Positions 16,001 through 17,963 of a DNA stretch of 17,963 bases are shown piece after piece. The stretch comes from an uncultured Selenomonadaceae bacterium (GTDB lineage Bacteria; Bacillota; Negativicutes; Selenomonadales; Selenomonadaceae): positions 1 to 17,963 of the forward strand of contig CAJOKY010000013.1 in assembly GCA_905235425.1 (NCBI GenBank), in the 5' to 3' direction. Below the pieces are notes generated by a model. That model worked only from the letters and a program-made list of their open reading frames with translations, was not told the DNA's origin and made no database searches. Position 1 is the stretch's first letter, and every line of letters begins with the position of its first letter. Made by a program: the position numbers and the translations under genes.

Positions 16001-17476
16001 AAGATGACTGCCGTTTTTCATTTCTTCAGGCATATTTCCGAAGAATCCGCCGACGCCCATTGACGGTTCAAGGATTATTCCTTGCTGAAAGCCTAAATGT
16101 TCCAATCCCGAATAAATTTCTTGAATAATTTCTGAAGAAGTGTAATGCGCGTTCAACGTTGATGCTCTGGCGGCGCGATATTCTTTTTCCGTCAGCATAC
16201 TTTGCAGTAACCAAGCTTCTCTACTCCAATTCGGGTCTGCTTTGTCAAATGCTTTCGGTATCCCGCCAAATCCCGCGAATCCTTTTAAAACTTCAATTTC
16301 TTCCGGTGTAGCTACTCGTTGCCCGTTTTCTATGTCGTGAAGTGTACGAATCGCCGTCACATTCTTACGAAAAATATTTTTCTCGCGACTGCTACCGCGA
16401 ATCATCGCCATATCTTCTGCAAGAATTGTCTTTAAATCTGTTTTTACCGGTTCATCGGGAATATTTTCTTCGACTGAAATTTTTTCATCAACGTCTAAAT
16501 TTTCTTCTACGTTTTCTGACGCTGATTGAATTTCGTCCACGTGGGCTGGTGTATGAATTGCTGATTCTTCAACCGAATTTTCCAATTTTATAGTTTCTTC
16601 GTTTGTAGCCGATTTTTCATCTTTGGAAATTTTTTCGCCTGATATAGATTCGTTTTCTTCCGATTTTTCTGCTGTCTCATCAGGTGGCGTAGAAATATCA
16701 TCAAACAAACTTAACTGAATTGGCTTTGATTCTTTTTTCGACGTTGATTTTTTTTCAGGTTCTGCCGCAGTTTGAATCACACCAATTTCTTTCAGTAACG
16801 GATTATTTTCAGAGAGTGTGACATTTTCGGCTGATTTTGCCAATACCGACCTTTGCATCGCGTCCAGAAAAATTTTCGCCGTCGTCTGTGTTTCTTCCAG
16901 AATTTTTGGTATGTCGTAATCTTTCAAGGACATTCGTGCCAGTTGCCTTGTCGCGCTTTCGGTTGAAAAGCCCATTCTTTCCAAAATAACCGTCTCAACG
17001 TTCAACGCCAAAATTTTTTTAGAATTTTCTTCGATACTGTTACGTTTCGCCAATTCTTTTGATATAATTAAAATTTGTCTTTCTGTAGAAGTTTCTCCCG
17101 CTACTACTGCGTCGAGAAATTTTTTGTGCGCTTGCTCGTCATACTTCCACAATTTTACTTCTATCGAATTTGGCGCGGCGCTCTCCGTCTCTGAAACGTC
17201 ATAATAAACCGTTGCTTTTCCGTCTTTGATGAGCGTTACTCCTCTGGCATTTGCATTAATTTTGCGCCTGAAATGTTTTTCCCAAAGTTCCTTGCTCGCA
17301 ACTGCCGTGAACATTGCCGGCGCTTCTATCGCAAAACTCGTCAAGTCTGACACTTCGTACTTGTGAAATCGTGCCATTGTTGACAGATACGAAAAATATT
17401 TTCCGATATTGCCCGATAACTCTTCCAAATATTTTTTATTCCTGCTTGCTATCTGTTCTGCCAATTTTTCTGCCAT
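13028..17476 (-). CDS. Methylase/helicase giant protein, N-terminal half
   Basis: These 1482 codons make the N-terminal two thirds of a protein of about 2,220 residues, a size and order typical of plasmid and ICE methylase-helicases in Bacillota and similar in plan to the phage P1 antirestriction protein DarB. An unassigned N-terminal region carries an acidic, low-complexity linker at about 240-345. An N6-adenine-type methyltransferase fold follows (about 440-640, motif I LEPSMGVGGF at 469-478 and GNVPFG at about 534-539 in place of N-P-P-F). Walker A CVGAGKT is at 1340-1346. After the A8 run it reads 11 foreign codons and stops. The ATG is backed by AGGAGG with a 6-nt spacer. It follows tnpV by 75 bp and is probably co-transcribed. 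Confidence 0.85.
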   Translation of the reverse strand: MAEKLAEQIASRNKKYLEELSGNIGKYFSYLSTMARFHKYEVSDLTSFAIEAPAMFTAVASKELWEKHFRRKINANARGVTLIKDGKATVYYDVSETESAAPNSIEVKLWKYDEQAHKKFLDAVVAGETSTERQILIISKELAKRNSIEENSKKILALNVETVILERMGFSTESATRQLARMSLKDYDIPKILEETQTTAKIFLDAMQRSVLAKSAENVTLSENNPLLKEIGVIQTAAEPEKKSTSKKESKPIQLSLFDDISTPPDETAEKSEENESISGEKISKDEKSATNEETIKLENSVEESAIHTPAHVDEIQSASENVEENLDVDEKISVEENIPDEPVKTDLKTILAEDMAMIRGSSREKNIFRKNVTAIRTLHDIENGQRVATPEEIEVLKGFAGFGGIPKAFDKADPNWSREAWLLQSMLTEKEYRAARASTLNAHYTSSEIIQEIYSGLEHLGFQQGIILEPSMGVGGFFGNMPEEMKNGSHLYGVELDSLTGRIAKTIYPEAEINVQGFEYTRYLNNSFDIAVGNVPFGNYRVNDKGYNQHSFLIHDYFIAKMIDQVRTGGIVAVITSRGTLDKQDKSARKYFAQRADLVRAIRLPNTAFKAAGTEVTSDILFFRKLEKIRDEEDLPSWVYVNSFQGERDITINRYFIEHPEDVLGNLEKTSTAYGFDLTCSPDEQRPYQNLLKESMQSMPKAYSPSLAELPLPQQMPDIEERRPLSFFAEDGEIKFFDGIKSEVIKINSGDRARMLLAMDMRDSVRNVIDIQVEDGDDNELAKAQVELNNIYDKYVGFYGHICEDSTLKKIFGNDSAYPLLRSLEEYGKEGYKGKSPIFSKRMIEAHRKPMYAENPADALAISMQEVGRVDLDYMRALTGQTAEEIMGALEFERIYFDFKEQEYQIAEEYLSGDIRDKMEYAEMRIAHTESEINKKLSMSVLQIEDIPPYVPQNDIERKILACPIENDPYFSFSRYYDEERNCFYDDYIVTQKENRDFLLQVARRHGVSINRDKVSEILSDKPLIALDAIRLGRNIGYAKPADLLILSHLRRMGEEFGREDEEHDLMLYDFLKNRLAKYEGDIQAIEKEVDNYYQRTGENTIKEDWEKYKEEYRQKKLLEQDKINPELEYLKQTKLRLEKNLAALEKVKPKDLTAAEIHVEIGATWIPTTDVEKFVRETFDVTHGSMSVNFSPITGVWRIEGKNYLVLSAKAEVTYGVKQMNAMVLTELALNMKEPKIYRTVYIDGKEKKVVDKESTIVAQQKQELIKQAFNKWIFEDTDRKERLVAYYNRHFNNIKPREYDGSHLIFPGMNKEIQLREHQKNAIAHTLYGGNTLLAHCVGAGKTFEMVASAMEAKRLGLAKKSLIVVPKHLTEQFGTEFLQLYPSAKILVATAKDFSAENRKEFCSKIATQDFDAVIMGYTQFEKIPISKERLERLLKEEVDELIDAIDAMKDDRCDKFSVKQAELKKKKFVGKTGITSE

Positions 17477-17488
17477 TAAAAAACCTCC

Positions 17489-17519
17489 TAAGTGTTTCTA
17501 CGTAAGAGATTAACACTTA
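17489..17519 (-). promoter_or_regulatory. Inverted repeat touching the helicase ribosome binding site
   Basis: TAAGTGTT (17489-17496) and AACACTTA (17512-17519) form a perfect 8-bp inverted repeat with a 15-nt spacer. On the minus strand its 3' arm runs straight into the AGGAGG of the methylase/helicase gene, so a hairpin in the mRNA, or a protein bound there, could affect translation. Confidence 0.5.
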
Positions 17520-17551
17520 AGAGGGCTGATAAAATCTTATTTTTTTGCTTT

Positions 17552-17854
17552 TTACGAACAAATTTCTTCTGTCAAAATTTCTCTGACTTGTGAACGAATA
17601 TTATTGACGCGCCCGACCCATTCAAGCGGATTTTTTATCTTCAATTCTTCGTCTACGCCTTCACGCTCCATTTGGCGTTCTACCAATTCTTCAAATCTGT
17701 CGCTGTACTTATCTTCTATCCCCGACAAATATTCTACCAACATATTTTCGCTCGCCAGTTCCGCCAAATCTTCGGGCTTTTCTTCCTGCAAAAATTTTTT
17801 TCTCAAGTCCGACCACATTCCAAAATACGGAATTTCATATTCTTCCAACTTCAT
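17552..17854 (-). CDS. tnpV: TnpV-family protein
   Basis: This 100-residue protein is recognisable as TnpV-like (PF14198 type). It has the opening Y-F-G-M-W-S-D-L-R-K-K-F-L block corresponding to the family's G-x-Y-G-x-M-R-x-x-Y-L, and the C-terminal EWVGRVNNIRSQVREIL (about 77-93) corresponding to W-V-G-x-M-N-N-I-R-x-x-A-x-E-I-V. The family is named after Tn4451-type transposons of clostridia and is common on Bacillota mobile elements. Its function is not established. The ATG is preceded by AAGGGGA. The right copy of the 35-bp repeat lies 17 bp upstream, so any promoter for this gene must sit in or beside that repeat. It leads the operon with the methylase/helicase. Confidence 0.78.
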   Translation of the reverse strand: MKLEEYEIPYFGMWSDLRKKFLQEEKPEDLAELASENMLVEYLSGIEDKYSDRFEELVERQMEREGVDEELKIKNPLEWVGRVNNIRSQVREILTEEICS

Positions 17855-17871
17855 AATAAATCCCCTTTTTC

Positions 17872-17906
17872 AAATGTGCCCATTATGGGCAATGCCATTA
17901 ACTTAA
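17872..17906 (-). repeat. 35-bp inverted repeat, right copy
   Basis: This is the reverse complement of 64-98 except for the central base of the TGCCCAT-n-ATGGGCA palindrome. On the minus strand the palindrome contains CATAAT, a possible -10, and it lies between the upstream terminator (17916-17956) and tnpV. It could therefore overlap the tnpV promoter, although no convincing -35 is present. Confidence 0.85.
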
Positions 17907-17915
17907 CGAAAAGGG

Positions 17916-17956
17916 AAAAAAATTTTATGATAGTCCTGAAAGGACTGTTATAAAAT
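17916..17956 (-). terminator. Rho-independent terminator upstream of tnpV
   Basis: On the minus strand a 7-bp arm pair (ATTTTAT/ATAAAAT) and a 5-bp arm pair (AGTCC/GGACT), with a symmetric 3-nt internal loop and a 5-nt apical loop, run into seven Ts. It faces leftwards with no gene before it in the window, so it must end a transcript from beyond the right edge, or from traF if the molecule is circular. Confidence 0.75.
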
Positions 17957-17963
17957 GAATCCC

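Overview
The window is an AT-rich plasmid-like replicon. Every protein gene I can support lies on the minus strand, so it reads from right to left. Strong Shine-Dalgarno sites (AGGAGG/GGAGG), frequent GTG and TTG starts, canonical sigma-A-type promoters, a TnpV-family protein and a Bacillota-type methylase/helicase giant protein suggest a Bacillota host. Genus or class cannot be settled from the sequence. There are no rRNA, tRNA or ribosomal genes, no CRISPR array, no insertion sequence, and no relaxase or type IV secretion genes inside the window.

Layout in transcription order (right to left). A terminator and one copy of a 35-bp repeat precede tnpV (17854-17552) and a very large methyltransferase/helicase gene (17476-10813). 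The large gene is split by a frameshift at an A8 run and ends in a clean terminator. Next is a two-gene unit, a coiled-coil protein and a double-HTH protein (10646-9528), behind a promoter whose -10 overlaps a palindrome. Then comes the replication module. A strong promoter at 9503-9531 reads into a leader of about 460 nt and then into an HUH rolling-circle Rep (9036-7153). A divergent strong promoter makes a structured antisense RNA (about 9212-9413) inside that leader. A terminator/attenuator sits just before rep. Downstream of rep is a large T-shaped palindrome (6994-7117), a candidate replication origin, followed by a DUF3102 gene, a proofreading family-A DNA polymerase, and a coiled-coil/XRE/ParB operon. 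A terminator-separated second double-HTH gene and a TraF-type signal peptidase complete the set. The second copy of the 35-bp repeat, inverted, follows the traF stop directly.

How it fits together. Rep, the candidate origin, the polymerase and the helicase form a replication set. ParB and the XRE protein look like maintenance. TraF and TnpV are remnants or parts of transfer or mobile functions. The coiled-coil and double-HTH genes occur as two diverged pairs, one near parB and one next to rep, and look like an uncharacterised maintenance or copy-control module.

Most notable observations: (1) sequence-level evidence for pT181-style transcriptional attenuation of rep, including a 13/14 antiterminator match; (2) the cruciform/T-shaped palindrome by rep; (3) 35-bp inverted repeats near both ends that differ only at their central base; (4) signs that the window may be a complete circular plasmid of about 18 kb opened between traF and tnpV; (5) the frameshift that separates the two halves of the helicase.
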